From assembly GCF_945859705.1 (NCBI RefSeq), contig NC_079136.1, forward strand, positions 115,379,028 through 115,443,027: a stretch of 64,000 nt of DNA. Reading direction: 5' to 3'. A program made the position numbers and the translations under genes. Source of the stretch: Episyrphus balteatus (lineage: Eukaryota; Arthropoda; Insecta; Diptera; Syrphidae). The stretch's first letter is position 1. Every line of letters begins with the position of its first letter. A model generated the notes under the pieces. That model ran no database searches. It had not been told where the DNA came from and saw nothing but the letters and a program-made list of their open reading frames with translations. This document shows, piece after piece, positions 23,479 to 35,000 of this stretch.

Positions 23479-23750
23479 TGTGCTACCAAATTTACTTGTT
23501 CGTAAATTGTTTAGAATTTGTTTAAAAACATAAAAACTGATGTTTGGAATGACAATTATTATTTTAAATATTTATTTAATACCTAGTTAGTTAAACTTTT
23601 TTTTTCAAAAACACACAAGAAAACCCAAAAGCGAAAAATATGACAACTCTATATTTTTTTGTGTCAGCTGACTTCGGAACATTTAATACGCAGTGCTGCC
23701 AATTTTTCTCGGTAAGCCCCAAGGCGTTTGGTAATAAAAAACACACCTAT
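23479..23750. other. Spacer with stray element end
   Basis: Ends with an extra ACACACCTAT abutting the next element, probably a fragment of a third copy's end. Confidence 0.35.
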
Positions 23751-23752
23751 TA

Positions 23753-24585
23753 GGTGTGTTTTTTTGTTTATCTATATAGATTTTGTGCAAAAAAACGACA
23801 TCGGGATTTTTGAAATCCATGCAAACATTTGGCACCACTGTACATATACTTTGGCAGCTGTCTGTCAAAAATGTTGCTTTTGTTTTTTTTTTTTTATTTT
23901 AACTCCGAAGTGGGAAGGCCATTACATCCATGTTGGATGCAGACAAAAATTTTCATATGGCCATGGCATCCATGTTGGATTCAAAAATTTTTTTTTTCAC
24001 AAAAAAACCAAAAATTATCTGTATCTTAGCTACATTTTAAGACCATGACCATTAACATTAGTTGCGTCGTTCTTGTGTTATAAGCGCTTGAAGGTAGCCA
24101 TATTGAATTTTCTTTCGATTTTTTAAAAATCAAATGTGAAAACTTTTTTATTTTTATTTCTAATTTTTCGAAAAAACTTTGGTAATTTTATCTACATATC
24201 TGTTCAACAATCTTATCAGGATCCATTTAAGACTTTTATCTGAAAAGTGCATTGCGTATATTTTGAGATATTAACATTTCAATGCAACCATGTCAAACAA
24301 ATTTTTGATTATTTTTTTCTATGAGAGTTTTTTTCAAACCTCGTTTTCTCCGCTTTTTTTTTTTGTTAATATTTTCAGATATTTTTGTATGAACACAACA
24401 AATAAAGAACCTTGGCACTACTGTTTTTATCGAGAGAAAGTAAAATCTGGATAATTATCTGGATTTTTCAAAAATCTATACAGATAAATTTTTTGTTGTT
24501 TTTAACACGTAAATTGTTTTGATTTCAAAAATCTCGATGTCGTTTTTTTGCACAAAATCTATATATATAAACAAAAAAACACACC
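23753..24585 (-). mobile_element. 833-bp TA-flanked TIR element, copy 2 (inverted)
   Basis: Same termini as 21725-22558, with the body reverse-complemented and TA flanks (23751-23752, 24586-24587). The two copies form an inverted pair separated by about 1.2 kb. They differ by scattered substitutions and small T-run length changes, implying modest age. Confidence 0.8.
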
Positions 24586-24587
24586 TA

Positions 24588-25734
24588 TTATCTCACTTAA
24601 AATGTTAAAATTAATTAGCTATAATTTTTGACTGTCATAGATCAACTTTAAAAATATAGAAAAATTTTAATTCAATTTATAAGTTCAAGTGACCTCAACT
24701 CCAAAAATTTATAATTTCCATCATTACTGTACCATATTCCGAATCACCCATTTTTACTAAAATTGTACTAGATTATCAGATTTGACCATCAGCTGAGTGC
24801 GAGAAGGCAAGAAGTAAACAAGTCTGCAAAATATGAAAAAAAAGAACGAGACAAACATAAAAACTTTATAGAATATCCATTTTCCAATTTATTCATTGAT
24901 ATTGTTGTCTGCATTTTTGTGTCGAAAAATATTATTAAAATTCCATTTCCATTCCAATATTCGATTTTCTCAAAATTTTCTATTATTTACTATTCAATTC
25001 CTTAAATCAAGAGGGTTTCCTTCTATATAAAACTTTTATTGATAAATGAGAAGAAAAAAAAAAAAAACTATACACTTGCTATAAAAATGAAACAAAACAA
25101 TTAGAAACAATCACTATCTATTTCATTTTATATGTGTGTAGAAAAAACAAGGAAACAATTTATCCATTCTGTCTGTTGTGCTGTTCTGTTCGTTTCGTTC
25201 ATTGTACCCCAGCCCAGAGAGAAGGTACAAGGAGTACAAACAGTATAGAAAAAAAAAGTGAAAAATTAAATAAATACAAAAAAATATATTCTTTTTATAT
25301 AAAAAACTAAATTTAATTGTGAATTATAAATTTTAAAAGTCTCACAAATTCCATAAAAAAAGAAACAAAACAACACAAAAAAAGAAAAGAGCCACAGGAG
25401 AAGATACAAAAAAAAATCCAAGAACCTAGCAAAAAAAAAAAAAACACAAGACAGAAAGAGATAGAAAACAGAAAAACAGCTTGTGCGTGACAAGTTGCAA
25501 AAATTTCTTCTCTTCTTTCTCATGTTCCACACTTCTTCTCTCGGACCGAGTTGAGAAAAAAATAATTTGCATATTCTCCAAATCTCCACTAAATTTATTA
25601 GACCGCAGCTCTTTTTTCTTCTTCGTAATTTTTTTTTTTTGTTTTAATTTTGTCCTCAGAGTCGTTTGTGTCCTCTTCTCAATTTGGAGTTAGAATTTCT
25701 AATTAAGAAAAAACAAGGACTTGCAAGTTTAGTT
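24588..25734 (+). promoter_or_regulatory. Upstream region and 5' UTR of USP3-like gene
   Basis: No coding exon. Contains a 35-bp phrase shared with 4193-4230 (at about 24676-24712), then increasingly purine/pyrimidine-rich sequence up to the ATG at 25735. In-frame sequence upstream of that ATG gives no conserved residues. Transcription start not determinable. Confidence 0.35.
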
Positions 25735-26026
25735 ATGGACTGCCCGCATTTAAATGACAATTGCAAGATAAATCGGGGATTAATTCGATCAAAAAAGTGT
25801 CAGCTGATTGATGGACGTTGCACGACAACGACAACTAACACCAACCCCAATCAAACAACACCTTCAACGGAAAGTGGTGGTGGGGTCGGGGTGGTTCTTG
25901 TGGCAGCAGACAGCACCAGCAACAGCAGTGGTTCCGTCCTGCCGCTGCCGGTGGTGGTTACACCCGCCGTCACCGTCAGTGGCCAACATCAAAGCCAACA
26001 GCAGCAGAAATTATGGAAATGTTCAG
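25735..26026 (+). CDS. USP3-like: USP3-like coding exon 1
   Basis: Start chosen at the ATG that gives MDCPHLN, the conserved N-terminus of USP3 and the first zinc ligands. About 85 residues of Thr/Asn/Gly/Gln-rich low complexity separate it from WKCS, where human USP3 has only about 20. The exon ends one base into a Glu codon at donor G|GTAAAA, so the zinc finger is divided between exons nearly 10 kb apart. Confidence 0.85.
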
Positions 26027-29000
26027 GTAAAAACAAGTCACTCCTAATTTTGAGGAGCCACCTATTTTGTATGTTCTCTTTTCTTTCTGATGTGTGTGAT
26101 TGGGGAAGGTCATTCAATAGATTCAGTTCCTTTTTTTTGCAAACAGATAAAATTTATACGTGATTATGTGAAAATCGATAGTTTTGGGTTGTTTGAGACT
26201 ATTAGAGACTGTTTTTTGCTTTTAGTTTGTGTTTCTTGGAGGGTCTTTGTGGGTTCATAGTTTGTGGTGTAATTGTGGCATATTTTGGTGGAATGGAAAA
26301 GTTTTTTAAAAGTCTTTGCTGGGCTGGCTGATTTGATTAGCCCCCGAGCATAAGTAAGTGATATGAAAGACGACTTTTCGCTTAGACTGAAGAAATAAGA
26401 ATAAACGAGACGAACAGTTAGGCAAAGTTGTGTACCTTTTGATTTTGGTATTGAATTTATAATTTTTTTTTCTTTCATTTTATTTAATTGCAAACTGAGA
26501 ACCAGCCAGCAGAGACCCAGAGAGCATCGCGCAAGAGACAGGTTATTTTTTTTTTATTTTCGTTGTGTTGCCTTTATTTTCGTCGCCTCGTCTGTTCTTT
26601 TCCGAATTATGGTGGTGGTTGTGTAGATAGTGTCATATTATTATGGAGAGATGTTTGCGTGGAAGTCTCCACGAATAAGCAAAACAAATTTAGTACAATT
26701 TCTTTTATTTTTTTGTGCTTCTTCATTTCTAATTTTGTGGGTGGGGAATGTTTTGGGAAATGAGCTTTGTACCTACCTAGGTGCTAGGTAGAGGTAGGTG
26801 ATGCATGATGATGCTCAAGGAAAGGTTGATGTGGAATGAAGTTTGTAGATAGTCCTAGGTGCTAGGATATAATAGTGGTTCCTAATTGATTTTAAATTTA
26901 TATCATAAAATAATTTCCTTTAGTGGGTTCATAAATGTTTTGGGAAAGCGTTTTGATGTGCATGATGCTAGTAGTATAGGGTAAAGGCACCAGTATCCGG
27001 ACAGTGTTAGTATCCGGACACTTTGTGTTTTGTTTGCGATTAATAGGTAAATCGTGAGGTTGTGAAAATGATTTTGTGTAAGAAAAAAATGTGGAAGCAT
27101 TTGCAAAAAGTAAGAAAATTGAGACCTGTTTATTAATTTTATTATACACTGCGCGTGACTTGAATAAAAACAACATTTTTCCTTTAGAAAATAGCGATTG
27201 GAGCTTTGGTGAGGTAACTTAGTAGATTTTTGGTTTTGCATTTTCAAAGAGGAACTTTTAACAAACAATGTTGTAAAAACAAAAAACCCAAAACAGAAAC
27301 CGTATGGCTACTAGTTGCGTTTTTTTCGCATAACTTCACAAAAAACAGTGTTTTTTTTTGCGTCACTTGAATAGAAACAAGCTCTTAAATTAGATAAAAA
27401 TGATGAAAAATCATGAACAACACTAATTTTAGTAAAGCAGTATTAAACTTTGACATTATTTGCACATTATATCCAATTGTGGGCTACGAGCTACAATTAG
27501 GCACCACAGAAAATGCATAAATAGAATTTAATATTGAAAATGCACTTTACTGTACACAATCGTGGACCTAATTGGAGAAAGTGATAAAAGTGTTTGGTAA
27601 CTTCTTACAAATTAAGAAAATGACATTTTCTACAATTTAAGGATTGAATAAGTGAAATAAACTTTCGTGTTCGTCCGGAATGCATCTGTTTTGTTTTTTT
27701 TGCGTTGTTTTTTTCTGGAACTATCCTTGTGCAATCTCTAAGACGGTTGTTTTTCCACGTTCCTAAACTTCCCAAGAGCTTCTACCATTATTTCTTTGTA
27801 AAAGTTTGCATCTTTTTTCGAAGCGTGAAGCTTCAATTTTTCTATTGCACATCATAAAAAAAAGTGTATTACTATAACACATTTTAGTGCCCTTTGGTGG
27901 CGATGCGATGAAAGTTATTCTTTCATAAACCAATAAAATAGGACTAATATTAAAGTGGTCCATCTGAGTTGGTATGTTTTCCTTTGAAAAACCACTCTTT
28001 GAAAAACCTCACTTCTTTTCAGTTCGAATGTAACTATAAAATAGTTAACTTTTTTGTAATCTTAGTAGAACTTAAAATGTTGTTATTTTGCATTTTGAGG
28101 CTTTTTTAATGTGGTGCACCTTTTATAACTTCCATGATAGAACAAACTAGAGCCTACTATTGCACGTGTATTAAGGTACACGTGCTACACGTGTATTTAA
28201 ATAATTCGTGCCGAAGCACGTGTATTTGTAAATACACGTGTATTTATATTTACACGTGTATTTATATTTACACGTGTAAATAGCGTTCGAACAGGTAGAT
28301 TTGGTGGCGATTTCCTAAAATATGTATTATATTGAATGAAAAGGATATTGTTCAGGTTTTTGCGGTTATTGGCTAGATTTACACATTGAAATTACACGGA
28401 AAATTTAATTGGAAATTCTTATTCAACCCTAGCCATATAAATCTTGGAAAAAAATTTTGACCCGATTCCCATTATCGTATCGAACTGAACTTTGTACACA
28501 TAGTCAGCTATTACATGAAGCCTCAAGAGGCGCGCCTCTTTTCAAAACTAATGAGTGCAAAAGAGAAAGAAGATAAAACAAAAAATTATCCGACAGGAGA
28601 GTCGTGGGCCAAAATTCCGAGACTCTTTTTTGACGTTTCTTTTTCCACTCTTTCTTTTTTCAACATTCCCTTTCATTTCTTTTTGCTTCTTGGTGGAATA
28701 CAACAACAACAATACTTAAATTAAAAGAGAAATGTCAAATTTAATAGTACGCGCCTCACAGAATGATTATCAAAAGAAAATTCGAAAAAAGAGTCAAGCC
28801 TCTTGAGGCTTCATGTAATAGCTGACATATGAAGTTTGGATTGCAACGCAATATTTTGGGGTCCGAACTCAGGGGAGGGGCATTGGGGGGTTGAAACACC
28901 CCAAATCTATTTTATCCCATTCTAAATATCGCAAAAGCTTTTGTAGGTAAATTGCAAGAGAGGGGCTTTGGGAGCTCATACCACCCAAGCAAATTATCAT

Positions 29001-32000
29001 CTTCTTTCAAATATTATACGACTAAAAAGTAAAAAAATAAAGCAGATTAGATTAGATTACCAAGCAACAAAACATATAAAATAATTAAATTGACTCCATG
29101 GAGTCCCTTTAAATGCCGTCCAAGGGCTCCGGTTGTTCCACCGGGACAAGAAAAACGGTTGTTTTGTTGTGAACTACATAAGTCACAGTAGGCATTTGTC
29201 CCTTCTCGGTGGGCATATTGCCATACCCAACTCCTTGGCTTCATATTTTAGTTTTATTTTAAAATTTATTTTGATTGAATTTGTCGCTTTATTTATAAAA
29301 CACCTTTTACACTTTCACTATGAACTTAGTAAACCATATGATCTTCAAATAAACGGTGATTAACAAAAAAAAAAAAAAAACATGTAACAGTTGGTACACT
29401 TTCTTCTGAGAAAGACACAGTAGGCAATATGCAAATATATCTTGGAAAAATTTATTAGCTTTTTTTTAATGAAAAGGCACATCATTATTTTTAATTTTTG
29501 AATAAATTATTTATAAGGTCTTCAAAAAGTTCAAATACTATTTTTCCAATTCGAACTATTTATTTGCACAATAATCTTCAGTTGTTTAGTTTTAAAAACT
29601 TTTATTTTACCCCCAAAAAGCAAAAAAATCATTTTGTTTCGTATTTACACGTGTAAATATAAATACACGTGTATTTAATAAATACACGTGTAAATAAGAT
29701 ACACGTGTAAACGTTTTTTAGATACACGTGTACACGTGTATCGGGTACACGTGTAATTAAATACACGAACAAAATCGTAGGCTCTAGAACAAACCAACAC
29801 ATTATCGCACTAACACCACGTTTTTGACCGATTTTAGCGGCAAAGTGAAGGAAATTTCAGCTAGTTTTAAAATTATTTTTTCTCTGCTCTTGATTTGGGT
29901 CTCGCATGTCTTATTTTTTTTTATTCAATCACTAGTTTACGATATGTTAAAAATATTCTCATCCAAATTTGGCAAATTTTCCAATATCAATATCCAATTG
30001 GTTATAATGTGCAAATAATGTCAAAGTTTAATACTGCTTTACTTAAATTAGTGTTGTCCATGATTTTTCATCATTTTTATCTAATTTAAGAACTTGTTTC
30101 TATTCAAGTGACGCAAAAAAAAAACACTGTTTTTTGTGAAGTTATGCGAAAAAACGCAACTTGTAGCCATACGGTTTCTGTTTTGGGTTTTTTGTTTTTA
30201 CAACAAGTTCCTCTTTGAAAATGCAAAACCAAAAATCTACTAAGTTACCTCACCAAAGCTCCAATGGCTATTTTCTAAAGAAAAAATGTTGTTTCTATTC
30301 AAATGACGCGCAGTGTAAAAGGAAATTGTTAGTTTTGAGTAAATGTGATACATTTTGATAATTGAAAAAAATAGTTAAACAAATTTTTTTTTTATTATAA
30401 TTTTTAGTGTACTTTAGACTTTTTTTAGACACAATGTCCGGATACTGAAAATATGAGGGAAAAGGAAAAATCGCTTTTTTAGGCTCTTAAATTGTAGTTT
30501 GCAACATATTTTGGGTTTTAATGCAAGATAATTGCATTTCTCTCTCAATGTTTTTTTGTATTCGGACAGAGTTACCTAAGTTAAAATATGTGTGTCCGGA
30601 TACTGAAAAACTAGATTCAGTTTTCGGACACCCTTGTTTTTATTGTAATTTTAAGTATTTTGTACCTTTTAACTTGCTATCTTATAAGGAATAAATTGAG
30701 AAAACATTTCAAAGACCATAGAGGATACAAGAATTTATATAAATCCAATTCTAGCTTTGAGAGAAGCTGAAAACATTAGTTGGCAAGGAACAGCAGTTTT
30801 TAGACAAGAAAGCATTATAAAATGGTTTGAATAGCTCTAAAATTATTTGAAAAGTATTGGCCAGGAACATATTTCCATTTATGACTCAAGTATGATATTA
30901 AATGGCGATAAAACCAGCTTTTCTCTCTACCCAAAGACTAGCAAAGTTATACACGGAGAAAACATAACGCCAGGGATAACTTTACTTCTGGTATATTTAA
31001 TCATAATATAGTTAAATATATTAGAAATTAGTTAAATGTACCAGAAATAAAGTTAAATATACCAGCGAAACCTTTTTTGAGTATGTTGCAAACTGCGGAC
31101 ACAAACGTTGCTTGATGACAAATAAACAAAAGTCTCAAGTTGAGTGAATTTTGTTCCAAAAATCTAGTTATTTTGTACGCATTGCCATCGAAAACAACCC
31201 ACATCATCTTGTCGGCTGATGTTAGAGTGGGTGTTTTCATAAACGTCGGAAATCTGCGTCTGTCCAATCGTCTTTCTGCTTTGCTGCATTAATGAACACA
31301 CCAATTCTGCAGAATGTTTGCAGGCCTGCGTTGGTACAATTTTCAGCAGTCACTGAGTGTTCATAAACGTCAGAAAAAAAATTTTTTTTAAATTACCACA
31401 GAATGAGTTTTGTTTAAGCAAAAAAATATTTCTTTTTCAGTCCCCGAAAATATTGTTTTTAATAACACGAAAAATTTGTAAACCGTGTTACATTAGGGTG
31501 GCTAAAAAAAAATAATAAAAACACCGAGTAGTTCACATTTAAAACAAATTATCCATGGAAAAAATATTTTTAATTAGGGTGTTCAAGAAAGTTTTTTTAT
31601 GCGTTTGAAAAAAAAAAATGATTTTTAGTGCACAGAAAGTTTGTTAAGTGCGTTTTTGCTATAGAATTATTAAATTCATGCCGAATTAATTAAATTGAAT
31701 TTGGTTGAATTCCAATCGTAAATGTTAAATACACCATTTTTCTGAGCCCCCTTATTTTCTGAGCTACCCCAATTTTACATTATATTTCATAAACCATGTT
31801 TTACAAACTTTTTCTGCAGTGAAAAATAATTTTTTTTGTAATTAATTAAAAAAAAAAAAATTTGAACCACCCTAATGGAAATTTTTTTTTCTTCGATAAT
31901 TTGGTCAAAACAATATCCACGTTGATTTTTTTGGAATTCTTCAAGCAACTGTGGAAGATAACATTTTTTAGAGCCACCCTGATACGAAAAAAATTAATAT

Positions 32001-35000
32001 AAACTTATTATCTCAAAAAACACGATTTAGAAATTTTCTGTGTCATTAAAATTTAAATTTTTGAAACATGCAAAAAGAAACATTTTTTGCACCACCCTAA
32101 TTAATATGTTTGCTTTTCATTTTTTTTTAACAATATTTACATTTATTAACAAAAAAAAATCGAATCAAGAGTCAAATAAATTTCTTCTTGAGTTCTGCAG
32201 CAATAAAATTTTGGCTGCGCAATCTGCCCGATGTTGACGACATACTGACGTTTATGAACAGCAGAACTGCAGTTGGACTTAGTTAGTCCGATCGCAGATT
32301 TGACTTTATGAACACGACTAACGCAGGCCTAAGTTAGGCAGACGTTTATGAAAACACCCTGTCTTTAAACCCCCTAATCTGATTAGGATGCAAAAAATGT
32401 AGGCCAAGCACTTTGAAACTGAAGTTTTCACCACTTTTAAATGAAGCAGTATAATAAAAAATATGGATATGGTGGTAACAATGTAATGTTATTGAGGAAT
32501 GAGGACCCCTAAATTTTGTTGTCATCTTCAGTATTCAGTAACTATGAATTCTGGAAATATTCGATCCGTGCTTCAATCTATCTCTAAGCCTACCAATTTT
32601 GACAATTCCTTCGGTTCCGAACGAAGTTTCAATTTCATCCCAAGAACCATCGTTTTAACATAAACTTACCTAAGTCCTTATTTATAATTGTTTTAACGAC
32701 AACTTTACTAAGAAAAGTGGATTGTTACCCTAATTATAAGAACTATTTTGTCGTTTGTTTCGTAGGTACCCAATCAAAAAAGTACCTATAGGATTTTTTT
32801 AAACTGAAATTAATTATTATTAATTCTTTTTACAAATATAAGCTGTAAATGTGTCCTTGTTGTTAATTGCTTAGTGATTAGTTTTATTAAAAACAATTCT
32901 AACCTTTAAAAGTACATACCAAACTATTTTTTTTTTTTTTTTCAACTAATAATTGTTTTAGAAAATTTTTTTGTATATTAGAGTAATGTTCATATTTTTT
33001 TTTTTTCAAAAACAAAGATTTTTTATTTCATAAAAACGAAAAAAGAACCATAAACTCATACAAAATTATCGTGTCCGGATACTAAAATAAATTTGTCCGG
33101 AAACTAAATTTTGCGTCACTAGTGCAAATCGAACTTTTTTTTTATTATTTTTATTTTTAAATATTATAATGTTTTATTTAAAAATTATGTGATTGTAACA
33201 TTATTACAAAAATGCCAAACTTTAAGAAATTACCAAAATATTAGCTATAGCTTGAATAGCAATAAAACTATTCAACGTCGAAGTTCAAAAGTACCTTAAC
33301 TGTCCGGATACTAGTGCCTTTACCCTATCTTGGGTTTGAAATGTATTATCTATTGAGAAAGGATCCAATTAAAATGTACAAGAAAAAGGCTTCTTTTATG
33401 TTCGATGGGTGCAATTAAGAATTAGAATCATGTTTTGATGGGTGGAAAGAATGAGAAGCATTACAGACAACTTCTCGAGAGAAGCGAGAGTACTAATGTT
33501 CAAAGCGTTCTTGATTTCCAATTAGAGTTGAAGTATAACCAAAATGTAAATAGGCAGTTTAATAGTTATGTGCATCTTGTTTCTACACAAATAAAAAGAA
33601 GCATGAAATCGTTTCGGATGTAACATATTTTGCGTTTCGAACCGAAAGAGTCGCAATTTTTGAGTGGGGTTGTCAGCCCAACGTATTTTATTACCTCAAC
33701 AACATACCACACCAATAAGTAGTAAAAGTTGGATTTTTAATATTTTTTAAAGCCTTTTGTTGAAAAAAATGTCAATAAACGGCTTATATGAATTATTGAG
33801 ATATATTTGGTTTTTCATCATTAAAAATGATAACTACTTACCTTTGTTTGTTCATTAACCCTCTGTTGTCCGGAGCAAAACAAAAAATTTTAAATTTATG
33901 TTAAGCTAATAACAGCAAATCTTATCACTTTAACATGTTTCAATATTCCATAGATTGCGCAAGGATTGCAATCTAAGTTTAACCACATATAAAATTAAAA
34001 ATAGAATACCTATCTTCGATTTATTTGGGAGAAAATATAGCAAATCAGCCATAGTTCCCAAACATAAACTTAGAAACAACCAAGATTTAAGAATTCAATG
34101 ATTAAGAACAACAAGAAGACAATGAATAATACAATATAAATGTACTTTAAAACGTTCATCACCCTTCGGGATCTTATCAAATCTGCAGAAACTGTTTTTG
34201 AATTTGAAAGAAATACATATTTTGAATTATAAAAAGTTAAATTTTCATTGCTACTAAATTAATGTAAATAAAATGCACGACTGGGGTCGCACTTACTTGC
34301 TCTTATGGTTAAAGTTACTCTAATGTTGAAAATTTTTACTAAACAAAATTAAGAAAAATTTATAATTTGATTTTTTAAGAAATTTCATAGAAAATGACAA
34401 AAAATAAATAAAATCTGTTTTTATAATTATGTAATTAAACACTGTTTTAAGTGATCTTTTACACAAAACCAAGTATGCCATTTGATTTCTTGTATAAAAA
34501 AAAGAATTTTTAGAAAAAAACTTTGAAAATCGTTGGAGCCGTTTTTTTAAATTTTTATTATAGAGGTTTCACAGTTGAAACGGGCCAAGTCAAAAAAAGA
34601 AAACAATTCAAATCTAGTGTCAAAATTTGCACAAGGTTTTACTCTACTAACGTCTTTCATTAGTGTTTCGATTCGAATTTTCATTTGTTCAAAAAAAATA
34701 TTTAGCATAAGAATCAATGGAAACGTATTTACTTTAACTCATTATATCTCCGAATTCTTTTTCTGTGACTTGGTTCACTTCAGCTCTTAGCTCTCCATAT
34801 ATTAAAACTTTCTAACGTTTTTCAAAAATAAAAAAGGTGGTATGCCATTTTCAGAAAATATTATTAACCACATAAAAGCGAAATTTCGATAAAATTCATC
34901 AACCCGTTTTCAAAAAAATGATTTAAAAAAAAAAATTTGAAATATTTTTAAAAATCCAAAAATGTGATTTTTGAAAATTTTGTATAATTTTTAAAGTTTC

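Larger units (their letters stand above)
28148..29786 (-). mobile_element. Element C: hAT relic with BED finger and ACACGTGT arrays
   Basis: Termini TAGAGCCTAC and GTAGGCTCTA, flanked by the same 8 bp GAACAAAC (28140-28147, 29787-29794), diagnostic of hAT. Each end carries a cluster of the palindrome ACACGTGT (about 28170-28278 and 29646-29765). A BED-type zinc finger is encoded on the minus strand. The catalytic part of the transposase is missing. Confidence 0.85.
27147..30315. mobile_element. Element B: Tc1-like IR/DR element inside A
   Basis: Arms of about 330 bp (27147-27478 and 29985-30315) are inverted copies, flanked by TA. Each arm has two directly repeated copies of GCGTCACTTGAATAGAAACA, an outer one at the tip and an inner one about 210 bp inside (27360-27381; mirrored at 30093-30114). 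This IR/DR layout is typical of Tc1/mariner elements. The centre retains no readable transposase and was invaded by element C. Confidence 0.75.
26979..33325. mobile_element. Element A: 6.3-kb TA-flanked TIR element, outermost of a nest
   Basis: Ends GGGTAAAGGCACCAGTATCC and its near-complement at 33300-33325, each flanked by TA. Subterminal and internal copies of GTCCGGATACT occur at 26994, 27011, 30437, 30593 and 33070, like repeated transposase-binding sites. It has been inflated by elements B, C, D, E and F listed below. No transposase frame of its own survives. Confidence 0.75.

Noticed and set aside
23728..24048. A 106-110 codon frame conserved in both TA-flanked elements
   Set aside because: The two frames are similar only because the elements are near-identical copies; composition is Phe/His/Cys-rich from homopolymers and a repeated ATCCATGTTGGAT, with no protein motif.
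25266..25589. 107-codon minus-strand frame upstream of the USP3-like gene
   Set aside because: Phe/Leu-rich product of A-rich DNA in the 5' flank; no motif.
26164..27268. Several 90-120 codon minus-strand frames in USP3-like intron 1
   Set aside because: They overlap element ends and show no recognisable domain or codon bias.
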